Shown here in pieces: positions 47,520-56,457 of a DNA stretch of 64,000 nt; position 1 is the stretch's first letter, and each line of letters begins with the position of its first letter. The stretch lies in the NCBI RefSeq assembly GCF_012933465.1, contig NZ_JABBND010000008.1, positions 124,001 through 188,000 on the forward strand. The letters run 5' to 3'. Position numbers and translations under genes: made by a program. Under the pieces are notes generated by a model, which was not told the DNA's origin, did not search any database, and saw only the letters and a list, made by a program, of their open reading frames with translations. Source of the DNA: Actinomycetospora sp. TBRC 11914 (GTDB lineage: Bacteria > Actinomycetota > Actinomycetes > Mycobacteriales > Pseudonocardiaceae).

Positions 47520-48002
47520 GTGACCACTCGTGAGCCCCGACGGCGGGTGAGCGTCGCCCTCACCCGCGACACCCCGGCCGGCCCGGAGCTGCTCGTCTTC
47601 GACCACCGCGACTACCCGGAGGCCGGCACCCAGATGCCGGGCGGCGGGATCGACCCGGGCGAGTCGGTCGAGCAGGCGGCCGCCCGGGAGGTCGGCGAGG
47701 AGACCGGGGTGACCGACGTCGTCGTCGGCCGCCGGCTCGGCGAGCACGACTTCCCGACGCCGGAGAACACCCCGCAGCGCACCGTCGTCGTCCACGCGAC
47801 GACCACCGAGACCCGGGACCGGTGGCAGCACACCGTCGCGGGCGAGGGCGACGACCGGGGGCTCGTCTACCTCTGCCGGTTCGTCGCGCTGCACGACGCG
47901 ATCGCGACGCTGGTCGACCGGCAGGGCGAGCTCCTGCACGTCCTGGACGACCGTTCCGGTCCCGCGAACACCGCGGTGCCCCCATGGCCGCCGCGTTCCT
48001 AG
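47520..48002 (+). CDS. NUDIX hydrolase
   Basis: 160 residues. The NUDIX box is 'GGGIDPGESVEQAAAREVGE' followed by ETGV, complete with the catalytic REVxEE. N-terminal strand 'RVSVALTRDTPAGPELLVFD'. Hydrolyses a nucleoside diphosphate linked to another moiety; the substrate is not evident. The last residues ('NTAVPPWPPRS') overlap the promoter of the next gene. GTG start without a strong ribosome site, perhaps leaderless. Confidence 0.88.
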   Translation: MTTREPRRRVSVALTRDTPAGPELLVFDHRDYPEAGTQMPGGGIDPGESVEQAAAREVGEETGVTDVVVGRRLGEHDFPTPENTPQRTVVVHATTTETRDRWQHTVAGEGDDRGLVYLCRFVALHDAIATLVDRQGELLHVLDDRSGPANTAVPPWPPRS

Positions 48003-48005
48003 CGT
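48000..48005 (+). promoter_or_regulatory. Putative leaderless promoter -10 of the MetE-like gene
   Basis: TAGCGT overlapping the stop of the NUDIX gene and 7 bp before the ATG at 48013, the spacing expected for a leaderless transcript. Confidence 0.4.
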
Positions 48006-48012
48006 CGGCGCC

Positions 48013-49158
48013 ATGCAGCGCAGCAGCGAGCGGATCCTCACCACCCACGTCGGCAGCCTCGCCCGTCCGGAGGCCCTGCTCGACACCATGCGCGAGAAGG
48101 AGCACGGCCGCCCGTACGACGCGGCCGGCTTCGCGAAGCAGATCACCGAGGCGGTACGGGACGTCGTCGCCACGCAGGTCGCGGTCGGCCTCGACGTCGT
48201 CACCGACGGCGAGATGGGCAAGGTCAGCTTCGCGACCTACGTCCAGGACCGCCTCGAGGGGTTCTCGCCGTCGTCCGGGGAGAAGCTGCTGCCGCCGTCG
48301 TGGCAGCTCGAGATCGACGCCTTCCCCGAGTACTACGCGCAGTACCTGGGGAAGTACTCGAAGACGGTCGCGCCGATGGTGACCGTGGCCTGCGTCGGGC
48401 CGGTCTCCTACACCGGCCAGGACCAGCTGCGCACCGACATCGAGAACCTGCGGGCGGCGCTGGTCGGGGTCGACGCGACCGAGGCGTTCATGCCCTCGAC
48501 GTCGCCGCGCGGGTTCGGCCGCAACGAGTACTACGCCACCGACACCGAGTACTACGCCGCCGTCGCCGAGGCGCTGCGCGAGGAGTACCTGGCGATCGTC
48601 GACGCCGGGTTCCTGCTCCAGATCGACGACCCGTGGCTCATCGAGATCCTCTCGGACCCGGCGCTGGAGCCCGAGGAGCGGCAGCGCACCGCGGCCGAGC
48701 ACGCCGAGATCGTCAACCACGCGCTGCGCGACATCCCGACCGAGAAGATCCGCCTGCACACCTGTTACGGGCTCAACCACGGCCCGCGCGTCCACGACAT
48801 CACGATGGCCGAGGTGGCCGGGCCGATGCTCGCGATCCGGGCGGGGGCGTACTCGTTCGAGGTCGCGAACCCGCGACACATGCACGAGTGGACGATCTGG
48901 TCCGACGCGGACCTGAAGCGCCGGCTGGGCGACGCGGTCCTCATCCCCGGCCTGCTCGGGCACGCCCAGAACTACGTCGAGCACCCGGACCTGGTCGCCG
49001 AGATGCTGCGGCACTACGTGGACGCGGTCGGCCGCGAGCAGGTCATCGCCGGCGCCGACTGCGGGTTCTCCTCGCGCGCGAGCTACCAGCCCGAGGTGCA
49101 CCCGACCGTCGTCTGGGAGAAGTTCAAGGCCCTCCGCGCCGGGGCGGACCGGGTCTGA
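48013..49158 (+). CDS. MetE C-terminal-like zinc methyl/alkyltransferase
   Basis: 381 residues, the catalytic barrel of cobalamin-independent methionine synthase without the N-terminal barrel. It starts 'ILTTHVGSLARPEALLDTM', and the thiol-activating zinc ligands appear as His and Cys of 'IRLHTCYGLNHG' and Cys of 'IAGADCGFSSRAS'. Stand-alone MetE-like proteins include core methionine synthases and epoxyalkane:coenzyme M transferases (XecA/EtnE), which have this length; sequence alone does not decide. It follows the carnitine genes, whose end product betaine carries methyl groups, but no functional link can be shown. Confidence 0.75.
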   Translation: MQRSSERILTTHVGSLARPEALLDTMREKEHGRPYDAAGFAKQITEAVRDVVATQVAVGLDVVTDGEMGKVSFATYVQDRLEGFSPSSGEKLLPPSWQLEIDAFPEYYAQYLGKYSKTVAPMVTVACVGPVSYTGQDQLRTDIENLRAALVGVDATEAFMPSTSPRGFGRNEYYATDTEYYAAVAEALREEYLAIVDAGFLLQIDDPWLIEILSDPALEPEERQRTAAEHAEIVNHALRDIPTEKIRLHTCYGLNHGPRVHDITMAEVAGPMLAIRAGAYSFEVANPRHMHEWTIWSDADLKRRLGDAVLIPGLLGHAQNYVEHPDLVAEMLRHYVDAVGREQVIAGADCGFSSRASYQPEVHPTVVWEKFKALRAGADRV

Positions 49159-49240
49159 CGCGAGGGTGACCTGCGCCCGCCCGGGTGCGGCGCCCGCCCC
49201 TATCGGCGTGCTCAGCTGCATTGTCGGGAACTGTCGGTCC

Positions 49241-50455
49241 GTGACCTGGAGCCGCAAGAACCTCGAGGACGTCGCGACGATCGCGCCCACGGCGAGCGTG
49301 TACCTCACGTCGGAGCGCCTCGAGCTGCAGCGCACGGCGCGGGAGTTCGCGATGACCGAGGTGCTCCCGGTCGCCGACGAGCTCGACCCCCGGCGCGGGG
49401 AGATCCCCGACGCGCTCCTGGCCCGGCTCGCGGAACTGGGCTACTTCGGGATCATGGTCGACCGCGAGCACGGCGGGCTCGGCCTCGGGGTGTTCGAGTA
49501 CTGCCTGGTCTGCGAGGAGCTGGCCCGCGGGTGGATGAGCGTCGCGAGCATCATCGCCCGCGGCAACGGCACCGGCTGCGCCTCGCCCGACGACGACCGC
49601 CGCGCGGCCCTGCTCCGGCGCTCGGCCCGCGGCGAGTGGATCGGCGGGATCGCGTTCTCGGAGCCGTCGGCGGGGTCGGACCTGGCGGGCGTCGAGTGCG
49701 CCGCCGAGCGCGACGGCGACGAGTGGGTGATCACCGGGACGAAGCGGTGGGTCGGGCACGCGCTGCGCGCCGACTTCCTGCACCTGCTCGCCCGCACCCG
49801 CGACCCGCGCGAGGGCGAGAGCCGCTCGGACGGGCTGGAGCTGTTCCTCGTCGAGAAGGAGCGCGGCGTCTTCCCCGACGGCGTCTCCGGCACGCCGATC
49901 GACAAGATCGGCTACTTCGGGCTCACGACGTGGGAGCTCCGCTTCGACGGCCTGCGCCTCCCGGCCGACGCGCTGCAGGACACCGGGCAGGCCGAGGGCC
50001 AGGGCTTCAAGGACAGCCTGCGCTGGCTCGGGCCGGCGCGGGTGCAGACGGCGGCCCGGGCCGTCGGGCTGGCGCGGGGCGCCCTGGAGGACGCGGTGGC
50101 CTACTGCCGGCAGCGGGTGCAGTTCGGGCACCCGATCGGCGACCAGCAGGTGATCCGCCACGCGATCGCCGACATGTCCGCGCAGGTCGAGGCGGCCCGC
50201 CAGCTGTGGATGCACGCGGCGTGGTTGGTCGACAGCGGAGCCGCCGCCGACGTCGAGACCTCACAGGCCAAGCTCGTCGCGTCGGAGACCGCGGAGCAGG
50301 TGACGAGCCAGGCGCTGCAGATCTTCGGCGGGAACGGCTACACGACGGAGTACTCGGCCGAGCGGTACTGGCGCGACGCCCGACTCACCAAGATCTTCGA
50401 GGGGACGTCGGAGATCCAGCGCAAGATCGTCTCGGACGCGCTGGTCGGGCACTGA
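49241..50455 (+). CDS. Acyl-CoA dehydrogenase
   Basis: 404 residues with the full FAD-dependent fold: N-terminal helical 'LQRTAREFAMTEVLPVADEL', middle 'WIGGIAFSEPSAGSDLAGVE' (FAD-binding), 'RVQTAARAVGLARGALEDAV' and C-terminal 'ALQIFGGNGYTTEYSAERYW' then 'DARLTKIFEGTSEIQRKIV', the signature containing the catalytic Glu region. GTG 49241 is the best start; a GTG at 49166 would add 25 residues of poor quality. Oxidises an acyl-CoA to enoyl-CoA and passes electrons to ETF. A long hairpin terminator follows 5 bp after the stop. Confidence 0.92.
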   Translation: MTWSRKNLEDVATIAPTASVYLTSERLELQRTAREFAMTEVLPVADELDPRRGEIPDALLARLAELGYFGIMVDREHGGLGLGVFEYCLVCEELARGWMSVASIIARGNGTGCASPDDDRRAALLRRSARGEWIGGIAFSEPSAGSDLAGVECAAERDGDEWVITGTKRWVGHALRADFLHLLARTRDPREGESRSDGLELFLVEKERGVFPDGVSGTPIDKIGYFGLTTWELRFDGLRLPADALQDTGQAEGQGFKDSLRWLGPARVQTAARAVGLARGALEDAVAYCRQRVQFGHPIGDQQVIRHAIADMSAQVEAARQLWMHAAWLVDSGAAADVETSQAKLVASETAEQVTSQALQIFGGNGYTTEYSAERYWRDARLTKIFEGTSEIQRKIVSDALVGH

Positions 50456-50460
50456 GCCGC

Positions 50461-50517
50461 CCTGCGCGAGGGGACCCCTCGGTCGCTCTGGTCGACCGAG
50501 AGGTCCCCTCGCGCAGG
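50461..50517 (+). terminator. 25-bp-arm hairpin after the acyl-CoA dehydrogenase gene
   Basis: Arms 50461-50485 and 50493-50517 with a single mismatch and a 7-nt loop. Between two plus-strand genes. The stem includes GCGCGAGGGGACC, and there is no U-tract. Confidence 0.75.
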
Positions 50518-50536
50518 AACGGCACACTGGACACCG

Positions 50537-51472
50537 ATGCGCCCGCCCGCCTCGCTGCCGCCCCGGTTCGGGCTCGACCCGGCCCGGATGCGGCTACCGG
50601 TCTCGGACCGCTGGTCGACGATCCGCGAGCACCTGGTGACCCGGGTGCCGCTGCCCGCGGCCCAGATCGACGCGATGTTCGCCGCCGGCCGCTTCCACGA
50701 CGCCGAGGGGCCCCTCGACGCCGACGCGCCCTACGTCAGCGGCGGGTCGGTCTGGTTCCACCGCGACCTGCCCGACGAGGCCCCGGTGCCGTTCCCGATC
50801 GACGTGGCGCACCGCGACGACGACGTCCTCGTCGCCGACAAGCCGCACTTCCTCGCGACGATCCCCCGCGGGCGCCACGTCCGCGAGACCGCCCTCGTGC
50901 GGCTGCGCGACGAGCACGGCCTGCCCGACCTGTCCCCCGCCCACCGCCTCGACCGCGTGACCGCGGGCCTGGTGCTGTTCGTGGTCCGCCGCGAGGCCCG
51001 CGGCACCTACCAGAACCTCTTCCGCGATCGCCGCGTGGCGAAGACCTACACCGCGGTCACCCGGTACGACCCCGCGCTCCCGGCGACGACGACCGTCCGC
51101 TCGCGCATCACGAAGGAGCGCGGCGTGATCACCGCGCGGGAGGTCCCCGGGGAGCCGAACGCCGAGACCCTCGTCGAGCTGCTCGAGCACCGCGACGACG
51201 CGCACCTGGGCCCGATCGCCCGCTACCGCCTGACCCCGCGCACCGGCCGGACCCACCAGCTGCGGCTGCACCTGGCCTCCCTCGGCGTCCCGATCCTCGG
51301 CGACCCGTTCTACCCGGAGCTGCGCGACGTGCCGCTCGACGACTTCCGCACCCCGCTGCAGCTGCTCGCCGCGACGCTGTCCTGGCCCGATCCCCGCACG
51401 GGCGAGCGCCGGACCGTCCACAGCCGGCGCACGCTGTCCGCGTGGGACGACCCGGCGGGATGGCTCGCGTGA
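50537..51472 (+). CDS. RluA-family RNA pseudouridine synthase
   Basis: 311 residues. Catalytic motif 'PAHRLDRVTAGLVLFVV' with Asp139, then 'RVAKTYTAVTR', and the C-terminal 'LTPRTGRTHQLRLHLASLGV' with 'ILGDPFYP'. These isomerise uridines in 23S rRNA or tRNA. The N-terminal part lacks a clear S4 domain. ATG 50537. The gene's stop region overlaps the next gene. Confidence 0.92.
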   Translation: MRPPASLPPRFGLDPARMRLPVSDRWSTIREHLVTRVPLPAAQIDAMFAAGRFHDAEGPLDADAPYVSGGSVWFHRDLPDEAPVPFPIDVAHRDDDVLVADKPHFLATIPRGRHVRETALVRLRDEHGLPDLSPAHRLDRVTAGLVLFVVRREARGTYQNLFRDRRVAKTYTAVTRYDPALPATTTVRSRITKERGVITAREVPGEPNAETLVELLEHRDDAHLGPIARYRLTPRTGRTHQLRLHLASLGVPILGDPFYPELRDVPLDDFRTPLQLLAATLSWPDPRTGERRTVHSRRTLSAWDDPAGWLA

Positions 51473-52005
51473 GCGACCCGTTGATCGTCAGCGCCGTGCT
51501 CGCCGCGGGGGCGCAGGACGACCTCGACGCCCGCCGTCGCCGGTGGTTCCCCGCCGAGCGGCTGCAGGTCGGGGCGCACCTCACGCTCTTCCACGCCCTG
51601 CCCGGCGACCGGGCCCCCGAGGTCGCGGCGGCGCTGCGCGAGCTCACCGGGGAGCGCCCGGCGCCGGCGATCACCGTCGGCGAGGCCTTCGGCCTGGGGC
51701 GGGGCGTGGCCGTCCGGACGCCGTCGCCGGCGCTGAAGGAGATCCGCGCGACGATCGCCGACCGCTTCCGCGACGACCTCACCGCCCAGGACGCGCGCCC
51801 CTGGCGCCCGCACCTCACCCTGCAGAACAAGGTCGGGCCCGACGAGGCCCGCCGGACGCTCGCGAGCGTGCGCGCGGACCACACCCCGTACGACACCGTC
51901 GTCGAGGCCCTCGCGCTGTGGCGATACCGTCACGGACCGTGGGAGGCGGCGGGCGAGTTCCGGTTCGGCCCGGGTGCGGGACGAACGACTCGTTCGTGCA
52001 CCTAG
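51460..52005 (+). CDS. 2'-5' RNA ligase-family protein (2H phosphoesterase)
   Basis: 181 residues. The two HxT motifs that define the fold are 'VGAHLTLFHALPG' and 'WRPHLTLQNKVG'. Members are 2',3'-cyclic phosphodiesterases or RNA ligases of the ThpR type. ATG 51460 overlaps the RluA gene by 13 bp; GTG 51469, sharing bases with its stop, is equally plausible. The pairing with a pseudouridine synthase suggests a role in RNA metabolism. The C-terminus 'GAGRTTRSCT' runs into a nested hairpin. Confidence 0.85.
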   Translation: MARVSDPLIVSAVLAAGAQDDLDARRRRWFPAERLQVGAHLTLFHALPGDRAPEVAAALRELTGERPAPAITVGEAFGLGRGVAVRTPSPALKEIRATIADRFRDDLTAQDARPWRPHLTLQNKVGPDEARRTLASVRADHTPYDTVVEALALWRYRHGPWEAAGEFRFGPGAGRTTRSCT

Positions 52006-52030
52006 ACGCCACGGACGACGCGTTCGTCCC
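51978..52030 (+). terminator. Nested hairpin at the 3' end of the RNA-ligase-like gene
   Basis: GGGACGAACG (51978-51987) can pair with CGTTCGT at 51991-51997 or with the exact 10-bp complement CGTTCGTCCC at 52021-52030. The stop codon (52003-52005) lies in the larger loop. Two mutually exclusive folds are unusual for a terminator. Confidence 0.5.
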
Positions 52031-52051
52031 TGGCGGCCGGGGCGGGGCCGC

Positions 52052-52189
52052 GTGAGGGCCGAGGGGCCGGACGCCCTCCCCGTCGTCGCGGTCCCGATGG
52101 CGGGCGGCCCGTCGGCCTCGGAGCGTGTCGGACACTTCCTCGAGGCCGTCGCGACGCCCGCGGCGCAGGTGGTGCGCGGCCTGGTCTGA
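52052..52189 (+). CDS. Possible small protein
   Basis: 45 residues from a GTG at 52052: a short basic start, 'DALPVVAVPMAGGP', then an amphipathic helix 'SASERVGHFLEAVATPAAQV'. Only weak ribosome-site sequence precedes it. It may be real, or merely the open frame of GC-rich intergenic DNA. No similarity recognised. Confidence 0.2.
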   Translation: MRAEGPDALPVVAVPMAGGPSASERVGHFLEAVATPAAQVVRGLV

Positions 52190-52243
52190 GCCGGGCTCGC
52201 CCGCCCCTCTCGCCAGGGGCGGGCTCGCACGACGTGGGGGGAG

Positions 52244-52399
52244 CTAGAAGTACGTCTTGCGGCCACCCACACCACGGCCGACCGCGCCGAGGATGGTCAG
52301 GATCAGCCCGACGATCGCGAGGATCGCGCCGATCGTGTACAGGATCGAGATACCCGTGACGGCTCCGATGATGATCAGGATGACGCCGAGGATGATCAT
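52244..52399 (-). CDS. Small two-helix membrane protein (DUF6131-like)
   Basis: 51 residues: 'MIILGVILIIIGAVTGISIL' and 'IGAILAIVGLILTILGAVGR' form two transmembrane helices, ending in the conserved-looking 'GVGGRKTYF'. This matches the tiny DUF6131 proteins common in Mycobacterium and Pseudonocardia, from memory. GAGGGA lies 5 bp before the ATG. Function unknown; probably an envelope-stress or spacer protein. Confidence 0.75.
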   Translation of the reverse strand: MIILGVILIIIGAVTGISILYTIGAILAIVGLILTILGAVGRGVGGRKTYF

Positions 52400-52548
52400 G
52401 GTTTCCCTCGTCTCTCTCCGACCGGTGTGGTCGGGACTGCTTGATACCCGAGCGTGACCTCGTGAACACACACGGGCCCCACGAACTCACCACTTCGGGG
52501 GATCTGTTCGATCACGAATCGTCGCGCGGGGAGACACGAGGTGCTGAT

Positions 52549-53130
52549 GTGACTCCCGCTGACTCATGGGCCACCCATGCGGCGACGACCGTGTGGTCGG
52601 CGTCCGGCCCCGCGGGGGACGCCGGGGTGCGCGTCGAGGTGCACGACGTCACCGCTCCGGAGGGCGACCGTTTCGACTACCCGGTGGTCCACCTGCCGCA
52701 GGTGGCGGTGGCGCTCGTCGTCCGGGAGGGCGAGTCGGGCGAGGAGGTGCTCATGCTGCGCACCTACCGCTACCCGGTGAACCGCTACGGCTGGGAGCTG
52801 CCCGGGGGCGGCGTCGACGACGGCGAGGAGGCGCGGGTCGCCGCGGCCCGGGAGGTGGCCGAGGAGACCGGCTGGCGGCCCCGCGGCCCGGGCCGGCCGC
52901 TGATCGACTTCGAACCGCTGCCCGGCGGGGTCTCCACGACGGTGCACGTGCACCTGTGGCGCGACGCCGAGCCCACCGACGAGCCCCTCGACCGCCACGA
53001 ACCGGGGCGCGCCCGGTGGGTGCCGGTGTCCGACGTCGTCCGGCTCGCCGGGGCGGGCGAGCTGCTCGGCTCGGGCACCCTGGTCGGACTGCTGGCCTAC
53101 GTGGCGGAGAGCACCACCTCTCCCCAATAG
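52549..53130 (+). CDS. NUDIX hydrolase (ADP-ribose pyrophosphatase-like)
   Basis: 193 residues. NUDIX box 'GGGVDDGEEARVAAAREVAE' followed by ETGW. The upstream 'EVLMLRTYRYPVNRYGWELP' is typical of ADP-ribose/NDP-sugar pyrophosphatases (the 'RxYR' to 'ELPGG' stretch). GTG 52549 has GAGGTG 5 bp upstream. The TAG stop is part of the operator palindrome that precedes icmF. Confidence 0.88.
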   Translation: MTPADSWATHAATTVWSASGPAGDAGVRVEVHDVTAPEGDRFDYPVVHLPQVAVALVVREGESGEEVLMLRTYRYPVNRYGWELPGGGVDDGEEARVAAAREVAEETGWRPRGPGRPLIDFEPLPGGVSTTVHVHLWRDAEPTDEPLDRHEPGRARWVPVSDVVRLAGAGELLGSGTLVGLLAYVAESTTSPQ

Positions 53131-53146
53131 TCGGACGTCCTACTAT
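53127..53146. promoter_or_regulatory. Near-perfect operator palindrome upstream of icmF
   Basis: ATAGTCGGACGTCCTACTAT: a 20-bp palindrome with one unmatched pair around GGACGTCC. TACTAT/TATATT just after the centre (53141-53148) is an evident -10 region, so a bound regulator would occlude the promoter. Unusually AT-rich for this genome. Confidence 0.65.
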
Positions 53147-53202
53147 ATTGGCGGGACGGCGCCGCCCGGCGCCGGTGTCGAGCAGCGAGGACGATCCAGC
53201 CC

Positions 53203-56200
53203 ATGGCCGAGTCGCAGAGCGATCTGTACGTGCCGACCAACCCGATCCGGGTGGTCACGGCGGCGAGCCTGTTCGACGGGCACGACGCCGCGATCAACAT
53301 CATGCGGCGGATCCTCCAGCGCCAGGGCGCCGAGGTGATCCACCTCGGGCACGACCGCTCGGTCGACGACGTCGTCTCGGCCGCCGTCGAGGAGGACGCG
53401 CACGCCGTCGCGATCAGCTCGTACCAGGGCGGCCACGTCGAGTACTTCACGTACCTGGTCGACCTGCTGCGCGAGCGCGGCGCCGGGCACGTGCGGGTCT
53501 ACGGCGGGGGCGGCGGCGTCATCGTCCAGCGCGAGATCGACCAGCTCCACGCCCACGGCGTCGCCCGCATCTTCTCCCCGCAGGACGGCCAGCAGCTCGG
53601 CCTGCCCGGCATGATCAACACGATCATCCGGGAGTGCGACGAGGACCTGGCCGCCCGGGCGCCGTCGAACTGGGAGGGCCTGTTCACCGGCGAGCGCGCG
53701 GTCGTGGCGCGGGCGGTGACCATGGCCGAGTCCGGAGCTCTCCCCGACGAGGTCCGCGAGCGCGTCGACGCCGCGAACGGCGACCGCCACGTGCCGGTCC
53801 TCGGCATCACCGGCACCGGCGGCTCCGGGAAGTCCTCGCTCACCGACGAGCTGGTCCGCCGCGCCCGCCTCGACCGCGAGGACAAGCTGAAGGTGGCCGT
53901 CCTCGCCGTCGACCCCACCCGCCGGCGCGGGGGTGGCGCCCTGCTCGGCGACCGCATCCGCATGAACGCGCTCGGCGGACCCATCGCCTTCCGGTCGATG
54001 GCCAACCGCGGCTCGGGCACGGCACTGCCCGAGCGCCTGGCCGACGTCATCGCCGTGCTGCGCGCCTCCGGGGCCGACCTCGTCGTCGTCGAGACCCCCG
54101 GCATCGGGCAGGGCGACGCGGGCATCGTCGAGTACGCCGACGTCTCGCTGTACGTGATGACGCCGGAGTTCGGCGCCGCGTCGCAGCTCGAGAAGATCGA
54201 CATGCTGGACTTCGCCGACGTCGTCGCCATCAACAAGTTCGAGCGCCGCGGCGGTGACGACGCCCGGCGCGACGTCGCCCGCCAGCTGCTGCGCAACCGC
54301 GACGCGTACGGGTCGAGCTGGGAGGACATGCCGGTCTACGGCACCAGCGCCGCGACCTTCCACGACGAGGGCGTCACCGCCCTCTACGGCAAGCTGATGA
54401 CGCTGCTCGGCGAGCACGGCCTGCCCGCCGGCGAGGGCCGTCTGGAGATCCCCGACACCGCGGTCTCGACGTTCGCCGGCTCGGCGATCCCCGCCGACCG
54501 GGAGCGCTACCTCGCCGACATCGCCGCCACGGTGCGCGGCTACCACGACGAGACCGACTCGATGGTCGCCGCGGCCCGGCGCCGGTCGGCCCTGCGCCAG
54601 GCCCGCGAGGCGCTCGGCGACCGCGACCCCGGCGAGCTGCCCGCGGTGCTCGAGGAGGCCGAGCGCGACCTGCCCCGCGAGGCGGCGGAGCTGCTCGACG
54701 GCTGGGCGCGCACCACGGAGGACTACGCCGGCGACGAGCTCGTCTACACCGTCCGCGACAAGGAGAACCGCATCCAGCTGACCCGCGAGACCCTCTCGGG
54801 CTCGAAGGTCAACCGGGTGTCGTTGCCGAAGTACACCGACGAGGCCGAGGTGCTGCGGTTCCTGCGCACCGAGAACCTCCCCGGGTACTTCCCGTTCACC
54901 GCGGGCGTGTTCGCGTTCAAGCGCGAGGGCGAGGACCCCGCCCGCATGTTCGCCGGCGAGGGCGACGCGTTCCGCACCAACCGCCGGTTCCACTACCTCT
55001 CGCAGGACTCGCCGGCCAAGCGGCTCTCGACGGCGTTCGACTCGGTCACCCTCTACGGCCGCGACCCCGCCACTCCCCCGGACGTCTACGGCAAGGTCGG
55101 CACCTCCGGCGTCTCGATCGCGACGCTCGACGACATGGAGGTCCTCTACTCGGGCTTCGACCTGACGTCGCCGACGACGAGCGTGTCGATGACGATCAAC
55201 GGCCCGGCGCCGACGGTGCTGGCGTTCTTCCTCAACACCGCGATCGACCAGGTGGTGGACGCGTTCCGGGAGTCCGAGGGCCGCGACCCGTCGTCGTCGG
55301 AGCGCGAGGACCTGGTGGCGCACGCGGTGGCGAACGTCCGCGGCACGGTGCAGGCCGACATCCTCAAGGAGGACCAGGGCCAGAACACCTGCATCTTCTC
55401 GACCGAGTTCTCGCTGCGCATGATGGCCGACATCCAGGAATGGTTCATCGCGCACAAGGTCCGCAACTTCTACTCGGTCTCGATCTCCGGCTACCACATC
55501 GCCGAGGCCGGGGCGAACCCCATCTCGCAGCTCGCGTTCACGCTGGCCAACGGGTTCACCTACGTCGAGTCCTACCTCGCCCGCGGGATGGCGATCGACG
55601 ACTTCGCCCCGAACCTGTCGTTCTTCTTCTCCAACGGCATGGACGCCGAGTACTCGGTGATCGGGCGGGTCGCGCGCCGGATCTGGGCCGTCGCGATGCG
55701 CGAGCGCTACGGGGCGAACGAGCGCTCCCAGAAGCTCAAGTACCACGTGCAGACCTCGGGTCGCTCGCTGCACGCGCAGGAGATGCAGTTCAACGACATC
55801 CGCACCACGCTGCAGGCCCTCTGCGCGCTCTACGACAACGCGAACTCGCTGCACACCAACGCCTACGACGAGGCCGTGACCACGCCGTCGCAGGAATCGG
55901 TCCGCCGGGCGCTGGCGATCCAGCTGATCATCAACCGCGAGTGGGGGCTCTCGCTCAACGAGAACCCGCTGCAGGGCTCGTTCGTCGTCGAGGAGCTCAC
56001 CGACCTCGTCGAGGAGGCCGTGCTCGCCGAGTTCGACCGGATCGCCGAGCGCGGCGGCGTGCTGGGCGCCATGGAGACCGGCTACCAGCGCGGCAAGATC
56101 CAGGACGAGTCGATGCTCTACGAGTCGCGCAAGCACGACGGCTCACTGCCGATCGTCGGGGTCAACACCTTCCTCCCGCCTGCCGACGCCGACGGTGAGG

Positions 56201-56445
56201 AGCCGAAGGAGATCGAGCTGTCGCGGGCGACCGAGGAGGAGAAGACCTCGCAGCTCCAGCGGCTCGACGACTTCCAGGCCCGGCACGCGTCGGAGTCGGC
56301 CGTGGCGATCCGGCGGCTGCAGGACGCGGCGACCAACGGCGAGAACGTCTTCGCCGAACTGATGAAGGCCGCCCGGGTGTGCTCGCTCGGCCAACTCACC
56401 GAGGCGTTCTTCGAGGTGGGCGGGCAGTACCGGCGCTCCATGTAG
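53203..56445 (+). CDS. icmF: Fused isobutyryl-CoA mutase IcmF
   Basis: 1080 residues. Order: B12-binding domain (residues ~15-145; 'SLFDGHDAAINIMRRIL' with His27 as lower cobalt ligand), a MeaB-like G-protein chaperone domain (~200-420; P-loop 'GTGGSGKSSL', 'ETPGIGQGD', 'AINKFERRG'), and the mutase TIM barrel with 'GYHIAEAGANPISQLAFTLA' and 'YHVQTSGRSLHAQEMQFND'. It isomerises isobutyryl-CoA and n-butyryl-CoA with adenosylcobalamin and maintains its own cofactor using GTP. Full length. Linked with valine or short-chain acyl-CoA metabolism. The operator at 53127 implies regulated expression. Confidence 0.97.
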   Translation: MAESQSDLYVPTNPIRVVTAASLFDGHDAAINIMRRILQRQGAEVIHLGHDRSVDDVVSAAVEEDAHAVAISSYQGGHVEYFTYLVDLLRERGAGHVRVYGGGGGVIVQREIDQLHAHGVARIFSPQDGQQLGLPGMINTIIRECDEDLAARAPSNWEGLFTGERAVVARAVTMAESGALPDEVRERVDAANGDRHVPVLGITGTGGSGKSSLTDELVRRARLDREDKLKVAVLAVDPTRRRGGGALLGDRIRMNALGGPIAFRSMANRGSGTALPERLADVIAVLRASGADLVVVETPGIGQGDAGIVEYADVSLYVMTPEFGAASQLEKIDMLDFADVVAINKFERRGGDDARRDVARQLLRNRDAYGSSWEDMPVYGTSAATFHDEGVTALYGKLMTLLGEHGLPAGEGRLEIPDTAVSTFAGSAIPADRERYLADIAATVRGYHDETDSMVAAARRRSALRQAREALGDRDPGELPAVLEEAERDLPREAAELLDGWARTTEDYAGDELVYTVRDKENRIQLTRETLSGSKVNRVSLPKYTDEAEVLRFLRTENLPGYFPFTAGVFAFKREGEDPARMFAGEGDAFRTNRRFHYLSQDSPAKRLSTAFDSVTLYGRDPATPPDVYGKVGTSGVSIATLDDMEVLYSGFDLTSPTTSVSMTINGPAPTVLAFFLNTAIDQVVDAFRESEGRDPSSSEREDLVAHAVANVRGTVQADILKEDQGQNTCIFSTEFSLRMMADIQEWFIAHKVRNFYSVSISGYHIAEAGANPISQLAFTLANGFTYVESYLARGMAIDDFAPNLSFFFSNGMDAEYSVIGRVARRIWAVAMRERYGANERSQKLKYHVQTSGRSLHAQEMQFNDIRTTLQALCALYDNANSLHTNAYDEAVTTPSQESVRRALAIQLIINREWGLSLNENPLQGSFVVEELTDLVEEAVLAEFDRIAERGGVLGAMETGYQRGKIQDESMLYESRKHDGSLPIVGVNTFLPPADADGEEPKEIELSRATEEEKTSQLQRLDDFQARHASESAVAIRRLQDAATNGENVFAELMKAARVCSLGQLTEAFFEVGGQYRRSM

Positions 56446-56457
56446 GTGGCCTGCGGC

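Noticed and set aside
51460-51472. RNA-ligase-like start overlap as evidence of a fused gene with RluA
   Set aside because: The two frames differ and RluA ends with its own stop; this is ordinary overlap.
53143-56136. 997-residue open frame antisense to icmF
   Set aside because: It mirrors icmF codons; composition is His/Arg/Val/Gly-rich without any domain, and icmF is certain.
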